Shown: positions 1 to 8,700 of the stretch, in pieces
Position numbering within the stretch: position 1 is the stretch's first letter
How the letters are laid out: every line of letters begins with the position of its first letter
Origin: Flavobacterium endoglycinae
Lineage (GTDB): Bacteria > Bacteroidota > Bacteroidia > Flavobacteriales > Flavobacteriaceae
Direction: 5' to 3'
NCBI RefSeq assembly: GCF_017352115.1
Contig: NZ_CP071448.1
Location: 806,001 to 870,000, forward strand
DNA length: 64,000 nucleotides
The notes under the pieces: model-generated
What the model saw: the letters and a program-made list of their open reading frames with translations, nothing else
Told to the model about the DNA's origin: nothing
Databases searched by the model: none
Position numbers and translations under genes: made by a program

Positions 1-1902
1 GTGCACATAATTTCCAATAATTCCATCTCTTGTAATGTCTTCTGTATTTTCAAAATATTTGTCTGGAAGATGCATATTAAACAACGAATCCAGACGCACT
101 TTAAACTTATCATTTCCTCCCATCATTTTGATCATATCAGCCGGATCTTGCGGTACATATAAACTGTAATTCCATGAATTCCCTTCAATAAAACCTTGTC
201 CGTGTGTATCAAGCGGATCAAATTCTTTTTTGAAAGTCCCGTCATTTAATTTGGGACGCATAAAACCCGTTTTCTCGTCGTACACATTTTTATAATTCTT
301 CGATCTTTCGATAAATTCATTGTAAATTTCTGTTTTGCCTAATTTCTTTGCTGCTTGTGCAATCGCCCAGTCATCATAAGCATATTCTAAAGTTTTAGAA
401 ACCGATGAACCATTTTTATCTTCAGGAACATAGCCTTTTTTCATGTAATATTCCAATCCATCGAAATAAGGCACTTTTGCTGTATTTACACAGGTTTGAA
501 GTGCTTTTTCAGCATTAAAATTACCATTTCCTTTTACAATCGCGTCAGCAACAACAGAAACGGAATGATAACCAATCATACACCAGTTTTCATTGGCATA
601 ATGTGACCAGATTGGCAGCATTTTATGAACACTTTGATCTGAATGTGCCAGCATAGAACTAATCATATCTGAATTTCTAGAAGGCTGTACAATATTAAAT
701 AAAGGATGCAGCGCTCTGTAAGTATCCCATAACGAATAACTTGTGTAGTTGGTAAAATTATCTGCTTTATGAACATTCATGTCCAAACCTTTGTAATTTC
801 CATCTAAATCCATGTATTCTGTAGGTCCCAAAAAGGCATGATACATTGCGGTATAAAAGTTTACTAAATCTTCTTTTTGAATGGTTTCTACTTGAATTTT
901 ATTCAGTTCTTTGTTCCAAATTTCCTGACTTTGTTTTTTCACGCGTTCGAAATCCCAATCTGGAATTTCTTTTTTCATGTTTTCTAAAGCTCCTGCAGAA
1001 CTTACAGGCGATAACGCCATTTTTATTTTGATTTTTTCTCCTTCCTGCGTATCAAAGTCAAAGAACAATTTTAGGTTTTGCCCTGCCATTTCTGGAAAGT
1101 TTTTGGTTTGATCAAATCTTCCCCAAAATCCTCGATAAACACTTTTTTCTAATGGCGCTTGTCCGTAGCTTTTTATGGGTTTGCTGAAAGACATTGCAAA
1201 ATAAACCGTTCTGGTTCTTGCCCAGCCATTTGTCTGACGATATCCGGTAATTAAAGTATCGTTTTCAACACGAACAAAAGTCCAAACATTCTTCTTATCA
1301 TAATTGTAAATTCCAGAAGTTAAATCCAGAATAATATGGGCTTCATCTGATTTTGGAAAAGTATATTGATGCATTCCAACTCTTGTTGTAGCTGTAAGTT
1401 CGGCTTTAATGTTATGATCTTCTAAAAGAACACTGTAATATGCTGGTTCAGCTTTTTCTGTTGAATGTGAAAAAGCCGATCTATATCCCGATAATGGTTT
1501 TGAAGCAACTCCTGAATTTAGCTGCAATTTTCCTGTTGTGGGCATAATTAAAAAATCACCTAAATCAGAATGTCCGGTTCCGCTGAAATGGGTGTGGCTG
1601 AAACCTACAATGGTTTTATCTTCATATTGATAACCCGCACAGTATTTATAGACTTCTCCATTGTATTTTCCATTTAAACCGTATGCGATCGTATCGGTTT
1701 CGGGACTTAACTGAACACTTCCAAAAGGAACTGTTGCTCCTGGATACGTATGCCCCATTTTCGCAGTTCCAATCATAGGATCAACATATTGAATTAGGTT
1801 TTTTAATTTCTGTGCATTTACATTTCCAATGCTTAACAGTAAAACTGAAAAAACCAAAATGCTTTTGCATTCTCTTAAAATCGTTGAAATACTTTTTTTC
1901 AT
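1..1902 (-). CDS. GH92 family alpha-mannosidase, C-terminus beyond window
   Basis: Secreted glycoside hydrolase of family GH92, calcium-dependent exo-alpha-mannosidases that trim mannose from glycans. The first 634 residues are present, starting at the ATG at 1902; the rest lies left of the window. A signal peptide ends near NVNAQ, followed by the N-terminal GH92 hallmark VDPMIGTAKMGHTYPGA. The catalytic-domain motif SLWDTYRALHP is near residue 390, and EGNSWNYSLYVPQD follows. It is the second gene of a pair: the upstream GH92 gene stops 4 nt before this ATG, so the two are probably translationally coupled. Bacteroidota often carry several GH92 enzymes together to attack different mannosidic linkages. 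Family assignment is firm; linkage specificity cannot be read from the sequence. Confidence 0.93.
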   Translation of the reverse strand, partial: MKKSISTILRECKSILVFSVLLLSIGNVNAQKLKNLIQYVDPMIGTAKMGHTYPGATVPFGSVQLSPETDTIAYGLNGKYNGEVYKYCAGYQYEDKTIVGFSHTHFSGTGHSDLGDFLIMPTTGKLQLNSGVASKPLSGYRSAFSHSTEKAEPAYYSVLLEDHNIKAELTATTRVGMHQYTFPKSDEAHIILDLTSGIYNYDKKNVWTFVRVENDTLITGYRQTNGWARTRTVYFAMSFSKPIKSYGQAPLEKSVYRGFWGRFDQTKNFPEMAGQNLKLFFDFDTQEGEKIKIKMALSPVSSAGALENMKKEIPDWDFERVKKQSQEIWNKELNKIQVETIQKEDLVNFYTAMYHAFLGPTEYMDLDGNYKGLDMNVHKADNFTNYTSYSLWDTYRALHPLFNIVQPSRNSDMISSMLAHSDQSVHKMLPIWSHYANENWCMIGYHSVSVVADAIVKGNGNFNAEKALQTCVNTAKVPYFDGLEYYMKKGYVPEDKNGSSVSKTLEYAYDDWAIAQAAKKLGKTEIYNEFIERSKNYKNVYDEKTGFMRPKLNDGTFKKEFDPLDTHGQGFIEGNSWNYSLYVPQDPADMIKMMGGNDKFKVRLDSLFNMHLPDKYFENTEDITRDGIIGNYVH

Positions 1903-1906
1903 TTAT

Positions 1907-4204
1907 CTATAATTTATTTTCATTTGAAAGTGAAAATGGAACTTCACTTTTGCGGTTCTCGCGGTCTTTATTTTCGGAATTATTCATTTCAAAATGTATG
2001 GCAGCTCCATTCATTAAATCTTGATGGCTGAAATAATTTTTATTGTATTCTGTTCCATTCAGAAAAATATTCTGAACATATTTATTTTCTTGGCTGTTGT
2101 CTGGCGCATTGATTACAATCTGTTTTCCGTTTTCTAAATTAATTGTCACACGTTTAAAGAGGGGTGCGCCAATAACATATTCGTTGCAGGTTGGGCAAAC
2201 GGGATAAAATCCTAAAGCAGAAAACACATACCAAGCCGATGTTTGTCCGTTATCCTCATCTCCGCAATATCCATCAGGTGTTGGTTTGTACATTCTGTTT
2301 AAGGTTTCACGCACCCAGTATTGCGTTTTCCATGGTGTACCAGCGTACATGTACAAATATATCATGTGATGAATAGGGTGGTTTCCATGAGCGTATTGTC
2401 CCATATTGGCAATCTGCATTTCGCGGATTTCGTGAATCACACTTTTATAATACGTTTCATCAAAAATAGGTTCGAGTGAAAAAACCTGATCCAGTTTTTT
2501 TACAAACTTATTTTTACCGCCCATTAAATCAATCAATCCCTGGACATCGTGAAAAACCGACCATGTATAATGCCAGCTGTTGCCTTCTGTAAAAGCATCT
2601 CCCCATTTATAAGGATTAAACTGGCTTGTAAATTTTCCGTTTTCCAGTTTTCCGCGCATTAATTTCGTTTCAGGATCAAACAGATTTTTATAGTTCAAAC
2701 TTCTGTTTTTATACAAATCGATTTCTTCTTTTGGTTTTCCTAATGCTTTTGCAAGCTGGTAAATTGAGAAATCATCATAAGCATATTCCAATGTTCTGGC
2801 TGCACTTTCGTTAATGGAGACATCATACGGAACATATCCTAATTTATTATAATAATTTACTCCAAATCGTCCCACAGCATTAAGCGGACCTTCGCTGTTT
2901 GCTCCGTGTTTTAATGCTTCATACAATGTCTCAATATCGTATTTGTAGGTGTCTTTATTTTTAAGATAAGCTTCGGCAACCACCGAAGCAGAATTATTTC
3001 CAATCATTACATTACGAAGTCCGGGACTTCCCCATTCTGGAAGCCAGCCGCTTTCTTTGTAAGCATTTATAAGTCCTTCTTGAATATTGGCATTCAAATT
3101 CGGACGCATTATATTTAACAGCGGAAATAATGCTCTGAAAGTGTCCCAAAATCCAGTATCGGTAAACATATATCCCGGCAATACTTTTCCGTTATAAGGA
3201 CTGTAGTGAGTAATATTTCCATCTTTATCAAGTTCGTAAAACTTTCTTGGAAAAAGCATTGTTCTGTACAAACAAGAATAAAACATTTGATTCTGGTCTT
3301 TTGTACCGCCTTCAGTAATAATAGCGCCTAGGCTTTTGTTCCAGATTTCTCTTCCTTTTTTCTTGGTTTTTTCGAAATCATCAGAACCAATTTCTTTCAG
3401 ATTTAATTCAGCTTGTTCAATACTAATAAACGAAGAAGCAACTTTTGCGGTAATTATTTCACCTTTTTTAGTTTTAAAACCTACAACAGCTCCAACATGA
3501 TCGTTTGTTACTTCACTGGCTTTGCTTAAGGATTTTCGGTTAAAAGTATTTATCTCTTCAAAAGGTTCATCAAACTGAATGACAAAGTAATTTTTAAAAT
3601 TTGCAGGAACGCCTTTGCTGTTTTTGGTAGAATACCCAATGATTTTATTTTCTTTCGGAAGGATTTTTATATACGAACCGCCGTCGAATGCATCAATAAC
3701 AACATACGATTTATCGTTTTCAGGAAAAGTAAATTTAAAATAGGCCGCTCTTTCAGTCGGTGTTATTTCGGTCGTAATATCGTAATCGGCTAAATAAACG
3801 CTGTAATAATAGGGTTTTGAAATTTCTGATTTATGCGAAAACCAGCTTGCTCTCTCATCTTCATTAAAAACAGGTTTTCCAGTTACTGGCATAATCGAAA
3901 ATTGTCCGTAATCGTTCATCCACGGCGAAGGCGCATGTGTTTGTTTGAATCCGCGGATTTTATCAGCTGAATAGGTATAAATCCATCCATCGCCCATTTT
4001 TCCTGTTTGTGGTGTCCAGAAATTCATTCCCCATGGCAGTGCAATTGCGGGATAAGTGTTTCCGTTTGAAAGACTGGGTTTAGAATCACTACCTATTAAT
4101 GGATTTACAAAATCTACGGGTTCATTAAATTCTGTTGAAATGATGGTTTGGGCTTCAATAAGCTGACTAGAGAAGAATATAAAACCCAACAAAAATAATC
4201 TCAT
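1907..4204 (-). CDS. GH92 family alpha-mannosidase
   Basis: Complete secreted GH92 glycosidase of 765 residues, usual for the family. I chose the ATG at 4204, which gives a compact signal peptide (MRLFLLGFIFFSSQLIEAQ); a longer frame exists only from a TTG at 4222. The N-terminal beta-sandwich starts with VDFVNPLIGSDS. The (alpha/alpha)6 domain carries GFWDTFRALFP, GNSWHYTWSVFHD and GDEDNGQTSAWYVFSALG (about residues 648-665), the last holding conserved acidic residues of the GH92 active site. The gene is followed after 4 nt by the second GH92 gene. The two proteins are only moderately alike, which suggests division of labour rather than recent duplication. Confidence 0.95.
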   Translation of the reverse strand: MRLFLLGFIFFSSQLIEAQTIISTEFNEPVDFVNPLIGSDSKPSLSNGNTYPAIALPWGMNFWTPQTGKMGDGWIYTYSADKIRGFKQTHAPSPWMNDYGQFSIMPVTGKPVFNEDERASWFSHKSEISKPYYYSVYLADYDITTEITPTERAAYFKFTFPENDKSYVVIDAFDGGSYIKILPKENKIIGYSTKNSKGVPANFKNYFVIQFDEPFEEINTFNRKSLSKASEVTNDHVGAVVGFKTKKGEIITAKVASSFISIEQAELNLKEIGSDDFEKTKKKGREIWNKSLGAIITEGGTKDQNQMFYSCLYRTMLFPRKFYELDKDGNITHYSPYNGKVLPGYMFTDTGFWDTFRALFPLLNIMRPNLNANIQEGLINAYKESGWLPEWGSPGLRNVMIGNNSASVVAEAYLKNKDTYKYDIETLYEALKHGANSEGPLNAVGRFGVNYYNKLGYVPYDVSINESAARTLEYAYDDFSIYQLAKALGKPKEEIDLYKNRSLNYKNLFDPETKLMRGKLENGKFTSQFNPYKWGDAFTEGNSWHYTWSVFHDVQGLIDLMGGKNKFVKKLDQVFSLEPIFDETYYKSVIHEIREMQIANMGQYAHGNHPIHHMIYLYMYAGTPWKTQYWVRETLNRMYKPTPDGYCGDEDNGQTSAWYVFSALGFYPVCPTCNEYVIGAPLFKRVTINLENGKQIVINAPDNSQENKYVQNIFLNGTEYNKNYFSHQDLMNGAAIHFEMNNSENKDRENRKSEVPFSLSNENKL

Positions 4205-4324
4205 AATAAAAAAATGTAGCAAAATAATTAAAGCTAGAAAATTACGACAAAATAGAGTTTTTAGTATAATAAAATTCTAAACTTTTTAAACCGAAAAACA
4301 TGTAATCTTTTTCTTTCTTTTTAT

Positions 4325-4332
4325 TAAATTTG
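4325..4332 (+). promoter_or_regulatory. -7 promoter element TAAATTTG
   Basis: Exact match to the Bacteroidota -7 consensus TAnnTTTG, 15 nt before the ATG at 4348. It overlaps the TTG at 4330 that would give a longer reading frame, which argues for the ATG start. Confidence 0.55.
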
Positions 4333-4347
4333 CTAAAAAATATTCTA

Positions 4348-4800
4348 ATGAAAATAAAATTAATTTTTAGTCCATCAATAATTGATTTCCCTAATCTTTA
4401 TAAGGAACGGCAATCATTAGAAATATGTATTACTAAAGTTTTAAACGAACATCATTTTGTAAATCAACTTCCAGATTGGACACTTCAATTTACAATTATT
4501 TTAGGAAAAGGAAACTGGAATGGAATTTACAAAAAAGGAACAACAACATCTTCCCTATTACAAAGGAATAACTCTTTATATATTTCTATTCCATTTGATA
4601 AACAAATTGATTGGGGAATCCCTGAGAAAAAGTTCGCCCCCAGACCAGAATTAGATAAAAACAAATTCAACATATTACCAGCTACTGATTTGAATTTATA
4701 TAAAAGTTTAAATGATTACATATTTGAAGAATCTTACAGTGCAATTATATCATTATTAATGTCGGGAATTAAAATAAAAAATGTAAACATAAAAATATAG
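4348..4800 (+). CDS. hypothetical protein, possibly immunity-like
   Basis: Cytoplasmic protein of 150 residues with no signal peptide or membrane segment. I do not recognise the family. It begins MKIKLIFSPSIIDFPNLYKE and contains the surface-like stretch GKGNWNGIYKKG. Small acidic/basic cytoplasmic proteins of this size next to secreted proteins in Flavobacterium are often contact-toxin immunity proteins, but no toxin gene is visible nearby, so that is only a suggestion. The ATG at 4348 is used because an upstream TTG falls inside the -7 element. The next gene begins 37 nt downstream. Confidence 0.7.
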   Translation: MKIKLIFSPSIIDFPNLYKERQSLEICITKVLNEHHFVNQLPDWTLQFTIILGKGNWNGIYKKGTTTSSLLQRNNSLYISIPFDKQIDWGIPEKKFAPRPELDKNKFNILPATDLNLYKSLNDYIFEESYSAIISLLMSGIKIKNVNIKI

Positions 4801-4808
4801 CATTTGAA

Positions 4809-4816
4809 TATCTTTG
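4809..4816 (+). promoter_or_regulatory. -7 promoter element TATCTTTG
   Basis: Exact TAnnTTTG match between the stop at 4800 and the ATG at 4838. The downstream secreted-protein gene may therefore have its own promoter despite the short gap. Confidence 0.5.
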
Positions 4817-4837
4817 ACTCTATAAAATAAGCGCCTA

Positions 4838-5461
4838 ATGAAAAAAGTCCTTTTAATTTTTTTACTAATGAATTCAGCTTCTATTTTCTCTCAAAAAACA
4901 GAAAGCTACAAATTGACTAAAGAACAAATTTCTCAAAGAGAACTTAACGAAATTGCAGATTTTCCAATTTACAAAGCAATCGAATTTAGCGATAAAGGAG
5001 GAGTTTATGATTTAGTTTTCACCGAAAACCAAAAAACAATTTCTAAAAAAGATACTTTGAATACCAAAATTCAAGCAATTTGCGTGATTAATGATCATGG
5101 CGGTTTTTTAGAAAAATGGAGAATTACTGATTTGTTAGAAGATACTGATCCAAAAGAAACCAGCATTTGGTTTTGGACAAAATATTGCAGTGCAAAAGAT
5201 CTTGATGGAGATGGTTATGCTGATCCTGTAATTGTATATGGATCAAAAACTGAAGACGATTATACCAGACGTGTAAAAATAATTACAGTTTACAAAAACA
5301 AAAAATATGCAATCCGTGCCGTAGAATGTGATTTAGATTATTGCAGAAGTTTTAAAAAGGATAGTAATTGGAATTCGCTTCCGCAGAAAATTAAAACCTA
5401 TATTGATCAATTGGTTGTGAAATTGAGAAAAGAGCAGAATTTAATTTTGAAGGATGGGTAA
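4838..5461 (+). CDS. secreted hypothetical protein with DLDGDG motif
   Basis: Exported protein of 207 residues. A signal peptide (MKKVLLIFLLMNSASIFSQ) is followed by a soluble domain with AKDLDGDGYADPVIVYG near residue 125. Such D-x-D-x-D-G loops bind calcium in FG-GAP and EF-hand-like repeats, and aspartate spacing here fits a single loop. The late segment has cysteines around VECDLDYC. It resembles a family seen in Riemerella and Flavobacterium that databases label as surface-polysaccharide related, but I cannot confirm this from the sequence. Its 3' end runs directly into a period-7 repeat. Confidence 0.75.
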   Translation: MKKVLLIFLLMNSASIFSQKTESYKLTKEQISQRELNEIADFPIYKAIEFSDKGGVYDLVFTENQKTISKKDTLNTKIQAICVINDHGGFLEKWRITDLLEDTDPKETSIWFWTKYCSAKDLDGDGYADPVIVYGSKTEDDYTRRVKIITVYKNKKYAIRAVECDLDYCRSFKKDSNWNSLPQKIKTYIDQLVVKLRKEQNLILKDG

Positions 5462-5469
5462 GATTCTTT

Positions 5470-5518
5470 GTGAGTTATGAGTTATAAATTGTGAATTGTG
5501 AGTTGTGAGTTATGAATT
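5470..5518. repeat. degenerate heptamer array, 7 units
   Basis: Seven consecutive 7-bp units start 9 nt after the stop codon at 5461. The units alternate between GTGAGTT, ATGAGTT, GTGAATT and ATAAATT, so the pattern is RTRARTT. On the complementary strand every unit begins AAYTYAY, the same grammar as the larger array at 12420-12531. Confidence 0.85.
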
Positions 5519-5538
5519 TTAATCTAATTGTAATAAAA

Positions 5539-5626
5539 ATTCCGTAGGAATGATTACTATTGTAGCAACGGATAAAATCCGTTGAAAAAATAATAGCAAC
5601 AGAAACTGAGTTCCGTAGGAACGGAA
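5539..5626. repeat. cluster of three short palindromes
   Basis: Three small inverted repeats lie in a row: ATTCCGTAGGAAT at 5539-5551, CAACGGATAAAATCCGTTG at 5567-5585 and TTCCGTAGGAACGGAA at 5611-5626. The first and third share TTCCGTAGGAA. They sit between convergent genes and look like a REP-type intergenic element. Confidence 0.75.
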
Positions 5627-5653
5627 TATATTTAATTATTGAAGACTAAGATT

Positions 5654-6262
5654 CTAAAGTTTTTTCTTTAGGTTTTCCTTTACTTCGTTAAACCATTCGT
5701 CTTTTAGAATACTTAAAACTATGGAATCGCGACGAATAGCTCCTTCTCGTGTAGGCATATTGCTTCGTAGAATGCCTTCGACTTTACAGCCAATGCTTTT
5801 CATTGCGGCAATGCTTCGTTCGTTATTATTATCGGCGCGGAATTCTACTCGTTCCATTCCAAGAGTTTCGAAAGCAAATTGTAATAATAAAAATTTGCAG
5901 TGTTTGTTTAAACCGGTTCCTCTAAAAGCTGAACCGTACCAAGTGTAGCCTAACTGAAGTGTTTTGAACTCCAAATTGATATCATAAAAACGAGTTGATC
6001 CAGCGTATCTTTGCGATTTTTTATCGAATACAATAAATGGAAATTCTTTTTGATTTTCTCTAGCTTTTACTGCTAATTGAATATAATGAATCAAATTTTC
6101 TTTTCCTTCAGCACCAACTAAAGAATATTTCCATGTTTCAGGTTCGTTGATTGAGATTTCCAAAAGATTTTCAACATCTGATTCCTGAATAGGACGCAGT
6201 AAAACTAAATTATCTTCTAAAATTACCTTATCGGAGAAACTGAAATTTGAAGCTGTATTCAT
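5654..6262 (-). CDS. GNAT N-acetyltransferase, RimJ/RimL type
   Basis: Cytoplasmic acetyltransferase of 202 residues in the GNAT fold (Acetyltransf_3/RimL-like). It has the N-terminal strand LVLLRPIQESDVENLLEI, the acetyl-CoA loop region GTGLNKHCKFLLLQFAFE and the late motif NNNERSIAAMKSIGCKVEGILR characteristic of RimJ/RimL proteins. These enzymes transfer acetyl groups from acetyl-CoA to the N-terminus of ribosomal proteins or to small amines; the substrate here is unknown. It lies 12 nt downstream of a membrane-protein gene on the same strand and is likely co-transcribed with it. Confidence 0.9.
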   Translation of the reverse strand: MNTASNFSFSDKVILEDNLVLLRPIQESDVENLLEISINEPETWKYSLVGAEGKENLIHYIQLAVKARENQKEFPFIVFDKKSQRYAGSTRFYDINLEFKTLQLGYTWYGSAFRGTGLNKHCKFLLLQFAFETLGMERVEFRADNNNERSIAAMKSIGCKVEGILRSNMPTREGAIRRDSIVLSILKDEWFNEVKENLKKKL

Positions 6263-6274
6263 ATTTTTTAGTCT

Positions 6275-6823
6275 TTATATATCGTTATTTAAACTCTTAA
6301 AAATTCTATTTTTTTTCAGTTGTCTTAACTGCCATATAACTGCAATTACAACACCAATTCCTCCGCCTGCATAACTAAAACTATGCATTTCAGAAACTGC
6401 AATAAAATTTTTCACATTTATAATTTGAAGAGGGAAACAACAATTTGATTCTAAATTTGAAAAACCAAGAAAACCATAACATAAACCTAATAAACCTATT
6501 ATTATAGTGGTAGTCAGCATTATCAGAATGGCATAACTAATGCTTTTTATCATTGCTTTTGCATTAGCAGAAAACAGACCGATAAATGCAAAGATAAATC
6601 CAGCATATAATCCAATCCACCAAACACACCATACGCCAATTAGTGAAGCGGTTAATCTTGGAGTAGTTCTTCCGTATTCTACAAAACCGAATCTTTCAAA
6701 TAATACTTCGGTAAAAAATTCGCTTGAAATGGTAAATGTAAATTGATTATGTAAAATCCCGAAAAGTGAAGCTACAATAATGCTTAAAAGGATCGAACAA
6801 ACAAAAATAAGGGCTTTTTTCAT
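6275..6823 (-). CDS. hypothetical integral membrane protein, about four TM segments
   Basis: Membrane protein of 182 residues, family not recognised. Hydrophobic segments lie at roughly residues 4-26, 64-88, 95-120 and 150-165, separated by a soluble loop after the first helix (residues 30-60). Two cysteines (ESNCCFPLQ) sit in the loop before the last helix. It is the middle gene of a minus-strand run, 23 nt after a 118-residue hypothetical gene and 12 nt before the acetyltransferase. Nothing indicates a specific function. Confidence 0.75.
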   Translation of the reverse strand: MKKALIFVCSILLSIIVASLFGILHNQFTFTISSEFFTEVLFERFGFVEYGRTTPRLTASLIGVWCVWWIGLYAGFIFAFIGLFSANAKAMIKSISYAILIMLTTTIIIGLLGLCYGFLGFSNLESNCCFPLQIINVKNFIAVSEMHSFSYAGGGIGVVIAVIWQLRQLKKNRIFKSLNNDI

Positions 6824-6846
6824 CTCACATTCACAGTAAACAAAAC

Positions 6847-7203
6847 CTACTCACTCATTTCGTCATAACGTTCCGGAACTTGCGGGTCGTAAAGCGGACA
6901 TTTGAATTCTTCCATGATATCTACTAATTTATTCATGGTTTTTCCTTCTGTACCGTAGCAGTCGATTTTTATACTTTGAGGTGTTGTAATAACTTGAAAT
7001 GCGCCTTTTCCTTTTGGATTTTTCCAGCTGTTTTCATCGACTCTTTCCCATTCAGAAAAGACCGAATTGATTCTGTTTACGATTACTTCGACTTGAAGAA
7101 CAGCCAGACCTTCCACTTCTTGTTTTTCTACAAGAGCTTCATAAACTTCCTGATTGTTCAGATACATTTCGTCTAGATATCTCCAAAAAAGTAATTCGTA
7201 CAT
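6847..7203 (-). CDS. hypothetical cytoplasmic protein
   Basis: Soluble acidic protein of 118 residues with no signal peptide and no recognised family. It begins MYELLFWRYLDEMYLNNQEVYEALVEKQ and ends CPLYDPQVPERYDEMSE. Even residue composition and regular alternation suggest an alpha/beta domain (FQVITTPQSIKIDCYG). It appears to head the run 7203-5654 with the membrane protein and acetyltransferase. A 141-bp inverted-repeat element separates it from purM. Confidence 0.75.
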   Translation of the reverse strand: MYELLFWRYLDEMYLNNQEVYEALVEKQEVEGLAVLQVEVIVNRINSVFSEWERVDENSWKNPKGKGAFQVITTPQSIKIDCYGTEGKTMNKLVDIMEEFKCPLYDPQVPERYDEMSE

Positions 7204-7218
7204 ATTATGTGTTTTTTG

Positions 7219-7359
7219 AAACCATATAAGTTATATAAGTAAATATAAATTCTTTCTGAATGAAATTGAAGAGTCAAATCAAAATTGGGCTTCGACTTCG
7301 CTCAGCCTGACAAATCTGATCTGTCAAATTAAAATGAACTTATATAACTTATATGGTTT
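7219..7359. repeat. 141-bp element with perfect 22-bp inverted ends and an internal REP-like core
   Basis: The arms at 7219-7240 and 7338-7359 are perfect reverse complements (core CCATATAAGTTATATAAG). Each arm is built from about two 9-bp units, ACTTATATR. Between them, at 7287-7312, is CTTCGACTTCGCTCAGCC, whose complement matches a widespread REP-like string (GGCTGAGCGAAGTCGAAG). No transposase is present. It separates purM from the gene at 6847-7203, both on the minus strand. Confidence 0.85.
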
Positions 7360-7368
7360 AAGTATTTT

Positions 7369-8547
7369 TTAATAATTGAATGTTCCGTATTCGCTTGTAA
7401 TAGTAAGTTTCTTCTCTTCAGAAGCTTCTACTCTACCTACGATTTGCGCATCAACATTGAATGATTTCGAAATTTCGATAATATCTTCTGCAATGTTTTC
7501 CGGAACGTAAAGCTCCATTCTGTGCCCACAGTTAAAAACTTGGTACATTTCTTTCCAATCTGTTTTTGACTGCTCCTGAATTAATTTGAACAATGGCGGA
7601 ACTGGAAATAAATTGTCTTTTATAACGTGTAAATCTTTTACAAAATGTAAAATTTTAGTCTGTGCACCACCGCTGCAGTGTACCATTCCATGAATATCTT
7701 CTGGAGTGTATTTGTCTAAAATTTTCTTGATAATAGGTGCGTAAGTTCTCGTTGGAGAAAGCACTAATTGTCCGGCATTGATTGGACTGTTTTCAACTTC
7801 ATCTGTTAAATTAACTTGTCCAGAATAAATTAATTCTTCAGGAACTGCCGCATCATAACTTTCTGGATATTTTTTAGCTAAATATTTCCCGAAAACATCG
7901 TGACGTGCAGAAGTAAGTCCGTTACTTCCCATTCCTCCGTTATAACTTTTCTCATAAGTTGCCTGTCCGAAAGAAGCCAAACCAACAATTACGTCACCCG
8001 CTTTGATGTTTGCATTATCTACAACATCAGCACGTTTCATACGAGCGGTTACGGTAGAATCTACAATAATAGTACGAACCACATCTCCAACATCTGCAGT
8101 TTCGCCACCTGTTGAGTGAATGGTAACACCGAATGATTTTAATTCGTTGATTAATTCTTCTGTTCCGTTGATGATAGCCGAAATAACTTCGGCAGGAATT
8201 AGGTTTTTATTTCTTCCAATAGTAGAAGAAAGTAAAATATTATCTGTTGCACCAACACATAACAAATCGTCGATATTCATGATTAAGGCATCTTGGGCGA
8301 TTCCTTTCCAAACCGAAAGATCTCCGGTTTCTTTCCAATACATATAAGCCAAAGATGATTTTGTACCCGCTCCATCGGCATGCATAATAAGGCAGTGTTG
8401 GTCGTCCTGAGTTAAATAGTCAGGAACAATTTTACAGAATGCCTGCGGAAATAAACCTTTGTCGATGTTTTTTATAGCGTTATGAACGTCTTCTTTTGAT
8501 GCCGAAACACCTCTTTGTGCATATCTTTTACTAGAATCTGAACTCAT
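7369..8547 (-). CDS. purM: phosphoribosylformylglycinamidine cyclo-ligase (AIR synthase)
   Basis: Fifth step of purine synthesis: ATP-dependent ring closure of FGAM to aminoimidazole ribonucleotide. The 392-residue protein has the PurM/AIRS N-terminal domain and C-terminal AIRS_C domain. Visible motifs are the N-terminal RYAQRGVSASKEDVHNAI, the ATP/metal site region HADGAGTKSSLAYMYW, NIDDLLCVGAT and STGGETADVGD, and a C-terminal GGAQTKILHF. It is somewhat longer than the roughly 345-residue E. coli enzyme, as in other Bacteroidota. Cytoplasmic, monocistronic by appearance, with a -7 element just upstream. Confidence 0.93.
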   Translation of the reverse strand: MSSDSSKRYAQRGVSASKEDVHNAIKNIDKGLFPQAFCKIVPDYLTQDDQHCLIMHADGAGTKSSLAYMYWKETGDLSVWKGIAQDALIMNIDDLLCVGATDNILLSSTIGRNKNLIPAEVISAIINGTEELINELKSFGVTIHSTGGETADVGDVVRTIIVDSTVTARMKRADVVDNANIKAGDVIVGLASFGQATYEKSYNGGMGSNGLTSARHDVFGKYLAKKYPESYDAAVPEELIYSGQVNLTDEVENSPINAGQLVLSPTRTYAPIIKKILDKYTPEDIHGMVHCSGGAQTKILHFVKDLHVIKDNLFPVPPLFKLIQEQSKTDWKEMYQVFNCGHRMELYVPENIAEDIIEISKSFNVDAQIVGRVEASEEKKLTITSEYGTFNY

Positions 8548-8573
8548 GAAAATTAGTTTGTGTTGATGTGGTG

Positions 8574-8581
8574 CAAAGATA
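8574..8581 (-). promoter_or_regulatory. -7 promoter element for purM
   Basis: On the minus strand this reads TATCTTTG, an exact TAnnTTTG match 26 nt upstream of the purM ATG. Confidence 0.6.
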
Positions 8582-8646
8582 ATCCCTTTTTTTAATTCTT
8601 TGGCTTATTCAAATATAGGTTTCTAAAAAAATCAAATATTTTGGCA

Positions 8647-8680
8647 TAAAAAAACCTGTCTTATAAAAGACAGGTTTGTA
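8647..8680 (-). terminator. intrinsic terminator of glnN
   Basis: AAACCTGTCTT pairs with AAGACAGGTTT around a tiny loop, followed on the minus strand by a run of T. It lies 21 nt past the glnN stop. Confidence 0.85.
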
Positions 8681-8700
8681 AATTGGGTTTCAGAAAACTA

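Noticed and set aside
4330..4347. Longer start of the 4348 gene at a TTG codon
   Set aside because: The TTG is part of a perfect -7 element TAAATTTG, so it would lie upstream of the transcript start.
7219..7359. Insertion sequence
   Set aside because: Perfect inverted ends but too short for a transposase, and no target-site duplication could be seen.
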